Shown: positions 1 to 18,360 of the stretch, piece after piece | How the letters are laid out: each line of letters starts with the position of its first letter | Position numbering within the stretch: the stretch's first letter is position 1 | Source of the DNA: Serratia quinivorans | GTDB lineage: Bacteria > Pseudomonadota > Gammaproteobacteria > Enterobacterales > Enterobacteriaceae | DNA: 64,000 bases | Assembly (NCBI GenBank): GCA_900457075.1 | Contig: UGYN01000002.1 | Location: 1 to 64,000 of the forward strand | Direction: 5' to 3' | The notes under the pieces: generated by a model | What the model was told of the DNA's origin: nothing | The model's database searches: none | What the model saw: only the letters and a program-made list of their open reading frames with translations | Position numbers and translations under genes: made by a program

Positions 1-100
1 CGATGCGGTCACGCAGCAATCTCGAATAAATGTCGAAAGAACGTTCCCCCTGGCTGGTCTGTTCAACCACCATAGGGACGAGCAGCATCGATTCACGCAT
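1..100 (-). CDS. clpP: ATP-dependent Clp protease proteolytic subunit, 5' end only
   Basis: The gene runs off the left edge; only the first 33 codons are present. The peptide starts [19 protein letters not shown] and continues into [12 protein letters not shown], which is the conserved N-terminal segment of ClpP, the serine peptidase subunit that forms the tetradecameric chamber with ClpA or ClpX. The ATG at 98-100 has an AGGAG ribosome site 8 bases upstream. The catalytic Ser, His and Asp lie outside the window. The N-terminus is shorter than that of E. coli ClpP, and the neighbours (ArsR/AHSA1) are not tig or clpX, so this may be a second ClpP copy rather than the housekeeping one. The family is certain, the paralogue status is inferred. 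Confidence 0.8.
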   Translation of the reverse strand, partial: MRESMLLVPMVVEQTSQGERSFDIYSRLLRDRI

Positions 101-143
101 GAGTGAACTCCTGTTTCAGATGTGGAATGGGAAAGGTTGGCCG

Positions 144-482
144 TCAGGCGGCGCGCATCAGGTGCCGTCCGCTGTCGTTCGCCGCCGTCAGCCGGGCATC
201 GTCCAGCCGGTGGATAACGCGCAACAGGCTGCCACCAGCGGCGGTGGGCAAAATTTGCAAGGTCACGGTGCTTTCAAGGAACGGCGGCTGATCATCGCGC
301 ATCCGGTAACTGATCTCTGCGCCCGGCGTCACCGCAATAGGTTCTGCATCGGCCAATACGCGGGTTGGCAACCATTGTTCGCGCAATGCCGGGATGCCAA
401 TCGCCCGCCAGACTTTTTCGGGCGGCGCATCGAGTGAATATTCCAGCACTAGCGGCTGCGGGTTAGCGTCGGTCTGGTTCAT
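144..482 (-). CDS. SRPBCC/AHSA1-type protein
   Basis: A 112-residue protein with the AHSA1 (activator of Hsp90 ATPase homologue 1-like) START-fold pattern: an N-terminal strand with LEYSLDAPPEKVWRAI, then PALREQWLP, then paired strands such as ISYRMRDDQPPFLESTVTL. Such proteins have a hydrophobic ligand cavity; in bacteria many are encoded beside ArsR-type regulators and their exact role is usually unknown. The start codon overlaps the stop of the upstream ArsR gene by ATGA, so the two are translationally coupled. No membrane segment or signal peptide is seen. It is a little shorter than typical family members (about 130-150 residues). Confidence 0.8.
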   Translation of the reverse strand: MNQTDANPQPLVLEYSLDAPPEKVWRAIGIPALREQWLPTRVLADAEPIAVTPGAEISYRMRDDQPPFLESTVTLQILPTAAGGSLLRVIHRLDDARLTAANDSGRHLMRAA

Positions 483-794
483 TGATCCATGTCCTTTAGC
501 AAAATATTCAGCTTATCGATACGCTCCGGCCAGAAGGCACGGTACTTGTCCAGCCATTGAGCAATCAATGCCAGGCCCTGCGGGTCCACCTGATAATTAA
601 CGAAACGCCCTTGTCGCTCCTCGCACACCAGGCCCGCCTGCCGCAACACTGCCAGATGCTGGGACATGGCCGATTGGCTGATCGGCATACCTTCACGCAG
701 CGCACTGGCATTCATGCCGCCCAGCCGCCAGTTTCTCGAAGATGGTGCGGCGGGTGGGATCCGCCAGCGCCTTGAAGATGTCATTTTCATTCAT
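479..794 (-). pseudogene. ArsR-family transcriptional regulator, one-base frameshift
   Basis: Winged-helix repressor of the ArsR type. The ATG at 794 opens MNENDIFKALADPTRRTIFE, the standard family start, but the frame is lost at a CCC run at 720-722. One base fewer there joins it to GGMNASALREGMPISQSAMSQ (recognition helix) and the wing RQGRFVNYQVDPQG, giving a normal 104-residue protein. The frame that is open as given starts at 790 and yields a nonsense N-terminus. The gene is the first of a pair with the AHSA1-like gene (ATGA overlap). No metal-binding cysteine pair of the ELCVC type is visible, so it belongs to the non-metal-sensing group that often partners with AHSA1 proteins. The indel is probably a consensus error, see findings. 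Confidence 0.75.
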
Positions 795-872
795 GACTAA
801 ACATTAGTCGTCACTTATCTAATACGCAAGTTTATCGGGGTAATAAGAGTGGCGCTTATCCGAGCCGCCATT

Positions 873-900
873 AAAACCCCTCAGCGAGCGCCGAGGGGCG
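873..900 (-). terminator. Rho-independent terminator of ygjI
   Basis: Inverted repeat CCCCTC (877-882) / GAGGGG (893-898) with a GC-rich loop; read on the minus strand the stem is followed by TTTT. It lies just downstream of the ygjI stop at 919 and would end the ebgA-ebgC-ygjI transcript. Confidence 0.7.
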
Positions 901-918
901 AGTTTTATCGATAGTGGA

Positions 919-2465
<1,547 letters not shown>

Positions 2466-2537
2466 TCAAGCTGCAGCCTTGCCGGCGGCAACCTGAAAGC
2501 AATGGGGCTTATTTTTAATTAGGAGTTCGGCTATTTA

Positions 2538-6130
<3,593 letters not shown>

Positions 6131-6220
6131 CACAGAACATATTTACCCAATGCCGACGGGATCACAAAAAATATTAAATATCTTTTTTAATCATGACGTT
6201 AATTTTTACTCTGGCGGGCC

Positions 6221-6256
6221 TCCCTGTGCAGTCGCCATCGGCGTGCCGCACAGGGA
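6221..6256 (-). terminator. Hairpin downstream of ebgR
   Basis: Perfect 9-base inverted repeat TCCCTGTGC (6221-6229) / GCACAGGGA (6248-6256) with an 18-base loop that itself contains short complementary segments. It lies directly after the ebgR stop. There is no immediate U-run on the minus strand, so it may be a weak terminator or an mRNA 3' stabiliser that separates ebgR from ebgA. Confidence 0.45.
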
Positions 6257-6263
6257 AGATTAA

Positions 6264-11077
<4,814 letters not shown>

Positions 11078-11088
11078 TCTCGCCGTTA

Positions 11089-11118
11089 CCCTGCCAGAAC
11101 GCTCAACTGGCAGGGGTT
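11089..11118. terminator. Convergent terminator between ygjK and usp
   Basis: CCCTGCCAG (11089-11097) / CTGGCAGGG (11107-11115), a perfect 9-base stem with 9-base loop followed by GTTTC on the plus strand. It lies between two converging genes and probably serves both. Confidence 0.65.
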
Positions 11119-11127
11119 TCGCTCGGG

Positions 11128-11553
11128 CTAGGATTTAATCGGGACCACCAGTACGTCAACGTTCAACTGGTTGATCGCATGCTGAGTAGAGGAAAACAGC
11201 TTGTTCCACAGATCGTGGTGGTGGCCGAAGATCACCAGATCGATGCTTTTATCCACCACCGCATTTTGCAATTGCTCGGTGAAATCACCGCGCCCAATAA
11301 TCACCTCGTAGATCGGGTAATTCACGTTTTGGGTCAACGGCTCCAGCTCTTTTTTGATCTTGTCTTCAAAAGATCCACCGTCGTAACTCTTCTCAGAGAA
11401 ACCAATCGCGGCATGATAGGTATCGTAGTAAATATCCACGTAAATAAGGGAAAGTTTAGCCTGCAACGCAGCGGCCAAGCGCGCGCCTTTTTCCACCAGC
11501 CGTTTGCCGTCATCACTCAGGTCGGTGGCGATAACAATATGTTGATAACACAT
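11128..11553 (-). CDS. Universal stress protein, UspA family
   Basis: 141-residue single-domain Usp fold: N-terminal strand YQHIVIATDLSDDGKRL, central LSLIYVDI, and C-terminal FGHHHDLWNKLFSSTQHAIN followed by VDVLVVPI. The glycine-rich ATP-binding loop of UspFG-type proteins (G-2x-G-9x-G-S/T) is not evident, so this is closer to the non-ATP-binding UspA/UspC/UspD group. Start at 11553 follows AGGAGG by 4 bases; an upstream in-frame ATG at 11568 is less likely. Single gene, convergent with ygjK. Its stress role is inferred from the family; the exact orthologue is not assigned. Confidence 0.85.
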   Translation of the reverse strand: MCYQHIVIATDLSDDGKRLVEKGARLAAALQAKLSLIYVDIYYDTYHAAIGFSEKSYDGGSFEDKIKKELEPLTQNVNYPIYEVIIGRGDFTEQLQNAVVDKSIDLVIFGHHHDLWNKLFSSTQHAINQLNVDVLVVPIKS

Positions 11554-11724
11554 AGCGCCTCCTGTCATTGATTCAGTAGAGACCCCAGCTTCTGCGCTAA
11601 CATCAGAGTTATAGCATTATGATTAATTTTAGTTCAGAAATGCGACGTTCGGGCGGGGATATCAGGCTGAAATAGCCCCGTTGCCGGGGCCTGATAAGAA
11701 GGTATTGAGTGAAAACGTTATTCC

Positions 11725-13119
11725 TTATTCTGGCCGATAAGGGGGTATAGACCCCGCTCAGACTTTCGAGGAAGGCGACAATATCATCGACGTCCTGCTG
11801 AGGCAGTTCGCTACCCACCTGATAACGCAACATCAGTTTTACCGCCTGATCCAGCGTAGCGACGTCACCACGATGAAAATAAGGCGCGGTCTGAGCGACA
11901 TTGCGCAAGCCTGGCACCTTCTGACGTAACCGGTCACGCACAGCACTGGTGACGTTCATACGCCCAATATCTGCCGTGGTGATCTCGCCAAAATTAAAAT
12001 CACGCTTCAGCCCCAAAGGCTCAAAAGAGCGGCCGCCTAATATGATCCCTGCATGGCAGGTGGCGCATTTGTTGTCTTTAAATAATTGATAGCCGCGTTT
12101 TTGCTGCATCGTCATGGCGTTCTCATCACCGCGCAGCCAGTTATCGAAGGGGGCATTCGGGGTGATTAAGGTTTTTTCAAATTCGGCGATGGCATCGGTA
12201 ATATTTTCGCCGCTGAGCCCTTGTGGATAGACCGCAGCAAAATCGCGAGTCAGCAGCGGATCCTTATCGAGCTTATTGATAATTTCATCCCCAGGATTTA
12301 GAGGCCATTTCTATCGGGTTTAATGGTGGCCCACCGGCCTGTGCCTGTAGCGACGGCGCACGGCCATCCCAGAATTGTTCGCTATTGAACACCGAGTTAA
12401 ACACCGTTGGCGCGTTAATCGGCCCCACCGCGCCACCTACCCCGACTGAGGTTTTTCTTCCGTCGACCCCGCCGGTATTCCAACGAGTGACAGTGAGCAC
12501 AGGAAAGAGTGTTATCTCCAGACAGGCGGGGATCGTGAAAAAGCCGAAATCCCAATGCCACCTTCTGCCCATCAACCGGCAATGTTTTTGGGGATCGGTT
12601 GAACCGCTCATTACGATGGGGCTGTGCAGTATCTGCACTGGCGTAATAGCGCGCGCGTTGCTGCGCTATCCAGGCGAGAATAATTTCCCGTTCATCGGGA
12701 TTGATCTGCCCAGCCCAGTGCAAAGCCACATAGCGGGCGGGTGGCATGGTTTTGTGCTGCATTACCCACTCAATTTTATTCAGGTCGCTTTGTGCCTGCG
12801 GCCTATCTTTAATCAGGGCGCTGCGCACAGGCTCCAGGTTGAAGGAGGAGTAACCCAGGCGAATATCGTATTCCATCAACTGTTTGGCGATGGGGAAAGA
12901 GGCATAGAACGGAAGCGAAGCGGACGGGGTATGGCAGTAGTCGCAGCCCTTTTCCCTCAGCAACCCCAGCACCTGGTTATTCTGTTGCACTGCGGAACGC
13001 AGTACCGAGCTATTCTCCATTCGCTGGGTATCGAGATGCCAGACATAGCCGGCCAAACCGAAATAAACCAACGCAACAGCTGCAATGGAAATCGCCGCAA
13101 TACGGGTGACTTTTTTCAT
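11725..13119 (-). pseudogene. yhjA: Triheme cytochrome c peroxidase YhjA (Ccp), three one-base frameshifts
   Basis: Quinol-dependent periplasmic peroxidase of the MauG/CcpA superfamily. An N-terminal membrane anchor (KKVTRIAAISIAAVALVYFG) is followed by three CXXCH haem sites: CDYCH near residue 60, CAHCH near 223 and CATCH near 370. The frame is broken at 12480-12481, 12289-12292 and 11741-11745, each time by one extra base in a C/G run; correcting all three gives 463 residues ending in SGVYTPYRPE (465 in E. coli YhjA, which ends GVYTPY followed by a short tail). Start 13119 has AAGGAA 8 bases upstream. YhjA reduces hydrogen peroxide during anaerobic respiration, and the FNR site at 13195-13208 fits that. 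Confidence 0.88.
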
Positions 13120-13452
13120 TTCACTTTCCTTATGAAACATTGCCGACCAAATAATCGTCGTCAAACAAGACTAAACAGAGGGTAAATAATAATCTTGACG
13201 ATAATCAATAATTCCCACAGCCATTACCTATAGCTGTAATAGCATTGACCTATCAATTAGGCGTCGCAAACTTTCAGGTAAATCACCGATTAGATTAAAT
13301 CAGCAAGAATTAACCCTTCAGACATTCACTGAATTAATGAGTATTTAAATTATTATTAAAAATTAAAACGAGCAGCAGAAGATAAAAATGCTATTTGAAT
13401 GGCAAGATTACTGCAGGCAGCGCTCGCGCGCAATGACGAACGCTGCCGGGGT
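13120..13452. promoter_or_regulatory. yhjA promoter region
   Basis: About 330 bases with no gene. The part nearest yhjA carries the FNR box (separate entry). The part from 13320 is A/T-rich. Near 13400-13434 an imperfect hairpin GGCAGCG/CGCTGCC lies just beyond the stop of the exported-protein gene and may be its terminator, although the U-run is poor. Confidence 0.5.
13195..13208. promoter_or_regulatory. FNR box of yhjA
   Basis: TTGACGATAATCAA matches the FNR consensus TTGAT-N4-ATCAA at nine of ten positions. It is centred about 83 bases before the yhjA start, a spacing that permits a class II site near -41.5 with a short leader. E. coli yhjA is known to be FNR-activated, which supports the call. 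Confidence 0.75.
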
Positions 13453-13971
13453 TTAACGCACGCGTTGCACTTCAAACCAAACGTTGCACACCGACAGGAT
13501 CAGCGTGTTGGCGTCTTTTTGCAGCACATTATCTCCAGGTACGCCGTCGGTGCCCTGATCGGTAATGCCTTTGATCTGCGTATCGGCATGCTGGATCATC
13601 ACGCGTTCTACCGCCGGCGTGCTGATGCCCAGCATCGGGAAGTCGATATAAGAGCTGCTGCCGGAATTGTCTTCGACAAACTCCTGCGCCTCTACCGTGC
13701 TGAGGGTGGCGCCTTCATTTTTCAACTCAGTGCCATTCCAACTGAAACCGTCGGCCTTGTAACTGATTTTTCCGCCGATCAGGCTTTTGGCCTGTTGCTC
13801 GTCCCAGCAACCGACGGTTTGCGTCGGCAAGATCTTGCTGACATGCCAGTTGCCCAGCAGCGTTTTAGGGATAGGTTCCACCACCGCATCCGCCGCCTGC
13901 ACCTGAGTTGCAGATACACAAGTCAAAACCACCAATGGCAGCAGCGCCTTGCGCCAGATGTTAAAATGCAT
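13453..13971 (-). CDS. Small exported protein of unknown function
   Basis: 172 residues from the ATG at 13971, which has AGGAA 5 bases upstream. A clear signal peptide (MHFNIWRKALLPLVVLTC..., cleavage after VQA) precedes a mature domain of about 146 residues with LLGNWHVSKILPTQTVGCWD and LILSVCNVWFEVQRV. Two cysteines (in VGCWD and SVCNVW) could form a disulfide. The GNWHVSKI opening resembles lipocalin-like or META-type beta-barrel starts, but this is not enough for a family call. It faces the yhjA promoter and may be monocistronic. Function not recognised. Confidence 0.7.
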   Translation of the reverse strand: MHFNIWRKALLPLVVLTCVSATQVQAADAVVEPIPKTLLGNWHVSKILPTQTVGCWDEQQAKSLIGGKISYKADGFSWNGTELKNEGATLSTVEAQEFVEDNSGSSSYIDFPMLGISTPAVERVMIQHADTQIKGITDQGTDGVPGDNVLQKDANTLILSVCNVWFEVQRVR

Positions 13972-14255
13972 TTTATTTCCTTTGACTATTCGCGCCCCTG
14001 TCGGGCTTGCCGTCATCATAATAAGCGGGTGGAACCTGCGTCAAAACAAAGTGAGTATCAGGGCACATATCGCCTGAGCGACCACCCTTCTTTAACCCAC
14101 TTCCGGCACCGTCGCCCAGTCTGATTCTGCTCATAGCAAATCGCTATTAATCATAGTGAATCAGTATTTTATTTTAGTCAGACGATTATCTACAGTCACT
14201 GCCACTCTTCAGCCTGTAATAACCAGCAGGCTATTTTGACAAGGACTCTGGGAAA

Positions 14256-15071
14256 ATGACATTTACACTAAAAAAACTTGCCGCCACGCTGGCAGTAACC
14301 GGCACCCTGCTGCTGACCGCCTGCGGGCCGACCGCGCAAGACGCTCACCACATCAAGGTCGGCATCAGTGCCGGTATCGATCAGTCGCTGTGGGCGGTGG
14401 TGCAAAAGGTTGCCAAACAGAAGTACGATCTGGATGTGGAAGTGGTGACATTCACGGATTACGTGTTGCCCAATGAGGCGCTGAATAACGGCGATCTGGA
14501 TATCAATGCCTTCCAGCACAAACCTTATCTGGAAAAACAGATCCAGGAACGCGGTTACAAGTTGGTGGCGGTGGGCAACACCTTTGTTTACCCGATTGCC
14601 GGTTACTCGAAAAAGATCTCTTCCCTCAGTCAACTGCCCGATGGCGCACAGGTCGCGGTGCCGAATGACCCAACCAACCTGGGTCGTTCACTGCTGCTGT
14701 TGCAAAAACAGGGGCTGATCGGGCTGAAGGATGGGGTCGGGCTGCTGCCTACTTCACTGGATATCGTCAGCAACCCAAAGAAATTGAAAATCGTTGAGAT
14801 CGAAGCGCCACAGTTGCCGCGCGCGCTGGATGACAAACAAATCGCACTGGCGATTATCAACACCAACTACTCCAGCCAAATTGGGCTGACACCGGGCAAA
14901 GACGGGCTGTTTGTCGAGGACAAAAACTCGCCGTACGTCAATATCTTCGCCAGTCGGGTAGATAACCAGAACAATGAAAACGTGAAAAATCTGGTCAAGG
15001 CCTACCAGACCGATGAGGTCGCCGCCAGCGCCGCCGAAATCTACAAGGGCGACGCGGTTAAAGGCTGGTAA
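14256..15071 (+). CDS. NlpA/MetQ-family substrate-binding lipoprotein
   Basis: 271-residue lipoprotein (lipobox LLLTACG) of the MetQ/NlpA family that binds methionine for the MetNI importer. Family signatures: DLDINAFQHKPYLE, YKLVAVGNTFVYPIAGYSKK, VAVPNDPTNLGRSLLLLQ, FVEDKNSPYVNI and a C-terminal GW. There are no metN or metI genes nearby, so it is an orphan like E. coli NlpA and may feed a transporter encoded elsewhere. The C at +1 is followed by GP, so it is likely sorted away from inner-membrane retention, although MetQ-type proteins often stay inner-membrane-associated. The upstream region lacks a convincing MetJ box. I cannot separate NlpA from MetQ by eye. Confidence 0.88.
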   Translation: MTFTLKKLAATLAVTGTLLLTACGPTAQDAHHIKVGISAGIDQSLWAVVQKVAKQKYDLDVEVVTFTDYVLPNEALNNGDLDINAFQHKPYLEKQIQERGYKLVAVGNTFVYPIAGYSKKISSLSQLPDGAQVAVPNDPTNLGRSLLLLQKQGLIGLKDGVGLLPTSLDIVSNPKKLKIVEIEAPQLPRALDDKQIALAIINTNYSSQIGLTPGKDGLFVEDKNSPYVNIFASRVDNQNNENVKNLVKAYQTDEVAASAAEIYKGDAVKGW

Positions 15072-15141
15072 TTTGCACTTCCCCCCGTGGCGAACGTCGC
15101 GGGGCTGGAGTGAAATGGCGCTGCACGCAGCGCCAGATGGT

Positions 15142-17235
15142 TTAGATACCGTTATTGCAACGCGTAGTCAATACCAGGCCCGGTAGGGTTAGCGCAGCGG
15201 TCGTCGGATTGGTCAACGTAAACGTCACCGTACCTGCTTCGCTGACGCACACCGTACTTTTCACCCGCTTTGGATTCTGGTTGAACTTCACCCCGTTAGC
15301 GACATAAGTCGGCAGCACCGTCGCCAATTGCGCATCAATATCCAGACTTGCCCCCGGCGCCAGCGTTATATCCTGGGACGTTGACTTAACGATTAAATCA
15401 ACAAAGTCTCCGCTTACCCACTCGGGGTTAACCCCCCCTATTACGCAGCTATATTTACGCGCCTCCCCCGGCACAGCCCTAAAGTTATATACCTCGTCCC
15501 CTGCCCGAGCATCGATGTCCGTCGGGATTTGGCTGTCATAACGGAATTCCCGGCGACCATAGGCGCAAGCATCCATCTGGATCCGACGAATACTGGTGGC
15601 ACCAATTTCAAACCTGGTTACCGGTACAAAGGCAGTATCAAACACGTTTTTACCGATAACTGTGTTTGGTCCATAATCAGTGCCGATAAAATACAATCCG
15701 GCAAAAGAAGACTTAAGTTGCACAATGTTATCGGCAAACACAAAGCTGCCGGGGTTCGACAGGCGAATATGGCCCTGATTGGTGTCCGTTACTCGGTTAC
15801 CGACAAAACTGCCGCCGGTGCCTAATTTGATGTAATTACTACCGGAACCAGCGCTAGTGAACGTAGAACCCTCGAAAAAGTTACCACTGGTCACGCAATC
15901 ACTCGCGGAGAGCCCGATCTTGCAGTTCAACACCCGGTTGCCGGTAATGGTCGCACGGGTGGCGGAAATGCCAGGATACTCGGCCGTTGGGCTGGTACCA
16001 CAGGTGTCCACCTGGTTATTGGCTATCAGCGCAGACTCAACATTAATCTCTCCCAACGTAGTGAAACTGATACCGTTTTGGACTGTGTTGCGCACCGTAT
16101 TGCCTACACATTTACTTCGCCGGATCGGGTTCTTTTGCGGGTTATTACTCAGTTCACTGTCGACAATAATGCCAAAACGATCGATGCCATCGACAAAGTT
16201 ATCCGCCACCTCCCAGTCGTCAATATTGGTGAATGCAATACCGTAAGAGAGGTTGGTGAGAGAGTTGCCCTGAACCAGTAAATTCTGGAAAAAAGTCGTT
16301 GAACCGCCATTTTCATCGTTGAGGGTAATCCCTCCACCACGGTGGCCCTGAGCGGTATTGGGCGAGCCAATAGCGTCGTACAACCGATTATTGAGGATCT
16401 TGCCGTCAAAACTGGGGGTTGAAGAGGTTTTCAACAAAATCCCATCGCCGTTATGGTGATAGATTTCATTGTCCCGTAGCAGCCAGCGGCGACTGCCACG
16501 CACCGCAATTCCTTCTTCACCCAGTTCATGGCACTTGTTGCGGTAAATCTCGAAACTTTCCGATTGCCTGATACTGATAGCATCGGTATGCATAAACAAA
16601 TCGAGATCGTGAAGGCGAAAACGCTGACCACCATCAATAAATAACGCAGTTGCCTGCTTGGACCACAGACGCGTCGGGTCACTGCCTTTGCGACTCAGCG
16701 TCAGGCCGCTGAAGGAAAAATCCGTTTTATTAACAAACTGCACCATCGTCAGCGTCGTCTTATCACTGTCAAGATAGAGTTGTCCGCCGCCACTAATAGT
16801 ACTAAAGCCAGGCGCATCAAGCGTCATAAAGGGGGTTTTGGCATCGACATCAGCCAGGCGGTAATGGCCCTCAAGAACCATTTTTTGCGGCGTTTGCGCG
16901 CTAGCGATGCTACCGGCGTAACTGAACATGCGTTTAACCGCCGGGTAATCATTGATAACCCCATCTCCCACCGCGCCAAACATCTCTGGATTTAACACTG
17001 AATCTGCGTCGAGCACTCGCATCCAACAATAGGGTGAGCTGGCAGGCTGGGTCACGTAGAGGCATCCATCAGGGATAACCCCGCCGGCAGGGATTGAGAC
17101 AAAGGTGCCTCCCCCCAACGTACTGCGGATTTGTTTATTTAATCGCGCGGCATCGAAGGCGGTAACCTCTATCAAGGTGCCGGTTGGTGCCGTTTGTTGA
17201 GCCAGAGCAACGATATCTATGCAGGTGTCGGTCAT
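15142..17235 (-). CDS. Right-handed parallel beta-helix protein (tailspike / pectate-lyase-3-like)
   Basis: 697 residues from ATG 17235 (AGGAG 7 bases upstream). After a variable N-terminus the motif MFGAVGDGVINDYPAVKRMF marks the start of a pectate-lyase-superfamily (Pectate_lyase_3) beta-helix. About a dozen coils follow, rich in N/G turns (EIYHHNGDGILLKTS, SYGIAFTNIDDWEVADNFVD). The C-terminal part (from about residue 560) reads like a beta-sandwich cap. There is no signal peptide or membrane anchor, so export is unclear. Such proteins are often phage tailspikes or polysaccharide-active enzymes, but there is no phage gene beside it; it could be a phage remnant or domesticated gene. Monocistronic by position. 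The catalytic residues cannot be assigned. Confidence 0.7.
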   Translation of the reverse strand: MTDTCIDIVALAQQTAPTGTLIEVTAFDAARLNKQIRSTLGGGTFVSIPAGGVIPDGCLYVTQPASSPYCWMRVLDADSVLNPEMFGAVGDGVINDYPAVKRMFSYAGSIASAQTPQKMVLEGHYRLADVDAKTPFMTLDAPGFSTISGGGQLYLDSDKTTLTMVQFVNKTDFSFSGLTLSRKGSDPTRLWSKQATALFIDGGQRFRLHDLDLFMHTDAISIRQSESFEIYRNKCHELGEEGIAVRGSRRWLLRDNEIYHHNGDGILLKTSSTPSFDGKILNNRLYDAIGSPNTAQGHRGGGITLNDENGGSTTFFQNLLVQGNSLTNLSYGIAFTNIDDWEVADNFVDGIDRFGIIVDSELSNNPQKNPIRRSKCVGNTVRNTVQNGISFTTLGEINVESALIANNQVDTCGTSPTAEYPGISATRATITGNRVLNCKIGLSASDCVTSGNFFEGSTFTSAGSGSNYIKLGTGGSFVGNRVTDTNQGHIRLSNPGSFVFADNIVQLKSSFAGLYFIGTDYGPNTVIGKNVFDTAFVPVTRFEIGATSIRRIQMDACAYGRREFRYDSQIPTDIDARAGDEVYNFRAVPGEARKYSCVIGGVNPEWVSGDFVDLIVKSTSQDITLAPGASLDIDAQLATVLPTYVANGVKFNQNPKRVKSTVCVSEAGTVTFTLTNPTTAALTLPGLVLTTRCNNGI

Positions 17236-17331
17236 GGTACATCTCCTCATGACGGCATGATTGCCGCCGAGAGACTGTATATAAACCCAGTTCATTGCAA
17301 AATCTGTTAGACGATGGCACAACAGAATTCC

Positions 17332-17357
17332 AAAAAAAAGCGCTGCCTAGGCAGCGC
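17332..17357 (-). terminator. Terminator of the sugar ABC operon
   Basis: Perfect palindrome GCGCTGCCTAGGCAGCGC at 17340-17357; on the minus strand the stem is followed by eight Us. It lies 23 bases after the last binding-protein gene. Confidence 0.85.
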
Positions 17358-17380
17358 ACCTTCAACACGGGTATAACCTA

Positions 17381-18299
17381 TTATTTCGCCGCGTACTTTT
17401 GCATATTGGCCGGGGTCACCAGTTCAAACGGGATCCAGTAATAGGGATCCAGCTTTTCGCCTTTGATCATACGCTGCGCGACGTCAACCGAGGCTTTGCC
17501 CTGACCAACGGCATCCTGAAATACCGTCACCTGCATCTTGCCGGAAGATAACGCCTTCAGGCCGTCCGGCGTGGCGTCGATACCGCCAACCAGCACCTTG
17601 CTGCCCTGCTTACCGGCCTGCTGCAACGCCATGATCGCGCCAATCGCCATCTCGTCATTATTGGCGGCGACGATATCAATAGACTCGCCGTTGGTGATCC
17701 AGTTCAGCATCAGATCCATCCCCTCGCTGCGCGAATAGTTGGCGCTCTGCTTTTGCACCACCTTCATTTTCGGGTACTTCGCCACCACCTGCTCTACATC
17801 CTTGGTGCGTTGCAGTGCACCGGCGTCGGTAAGGTTGCCGATCATCACCGCCACGTTGCCCTGATAGTTGGCCAGCCGCGCCAGTTCTTCCATTTGCAAG
17901 GTGCCGGATTGCTTCTCGTCGGAGCCAACAAACACCACGCCGGCAGGCAGTTTGCTGTCGCCCGGCGTACGATTCACGTACACCAGCGGAATGCCCGCTT
18001 TGGTCACCATTTTGGTGATGGCTGGCGTACCTGCCGAATTGACCGGGTCGACGATAATCGCGTCCACCCCGGCGCTGATAAAGTTCTGCACCTGATCGGC
18101 CTGGCGACCTACGTCACCGCGTGCGTCTTCGAACTGCACGCTGATTCCGCGCGCCTTGGCCTCTTTGTCGATTGAATGACGAATAATGGTCAGGAAGTTC
18201 TGGTCAAAATAGGCCATCGACACGCCGATGGTTTCCGCCAACACTGAGGTGGAGCAGCCGAGCGCCGCCACCAGCACGATTCTTTTTAAGTATTTCATG
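17381..18299 (-). CDS. Sugar ABC transporter substrate-binding protein (second copy)
   Basis: 305-residue periplasmic binding protein of the ribose/rhizopine class (Peripla_BP_4). Signal peptide MKYLKRIVLVAALGCS... cut after VLA; mature start ETIGVSMAYFDQNFLTIIRH. The hinge-region pattern NNDEMAIGAIMAL and GGIDATPDGL are typical. It is clearly homologous to the first gene of the same operon (both carry GVSMAYFD-NFLTI, FEDA-GD and VFQDA-GQG). It lies after the permease and behind a strong hairpin with U-run (18316-18347), so its mRNA should come mainly from read-through or processing. Start at 18299 has AGGGGAA upstream. Substrate unknown; a pentose, inositol or rhizopine-like sugar is possible from the family. 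Confidence 0.88.
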
Positions 18300-18315
18300 G
18301 TGATTCCCCTGAGAT

Positions 18316-18347
18316 AAAAAAAACCGCCGGGCAAAGTGCACCGGCGG
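18316..18347 (-). terminator. Intraoperonic hairpin with U-run before the second binding-protein gene
   Basis: CCGCCGG (18324-18330) / CCGGCGG (18341-18347) with a 10-base loop, and on the minus strand eight Us directly after the stem. It lies between the permease stop (18361) and the start of the next gene (18299), so it is a partial terminator or attenuator inside the operon. Confidence 0.75.
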
Positions 18348-18360
18348 AGATTTACGGCAA

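Noticed and set aside
14160..14255. Possible MetJ box upstream of the NlpA/MetQ-like gene
   Set aside because: AGTCAGACGATTATCTAC has only partial AGACGTCT resemblance; no tandem repeat.
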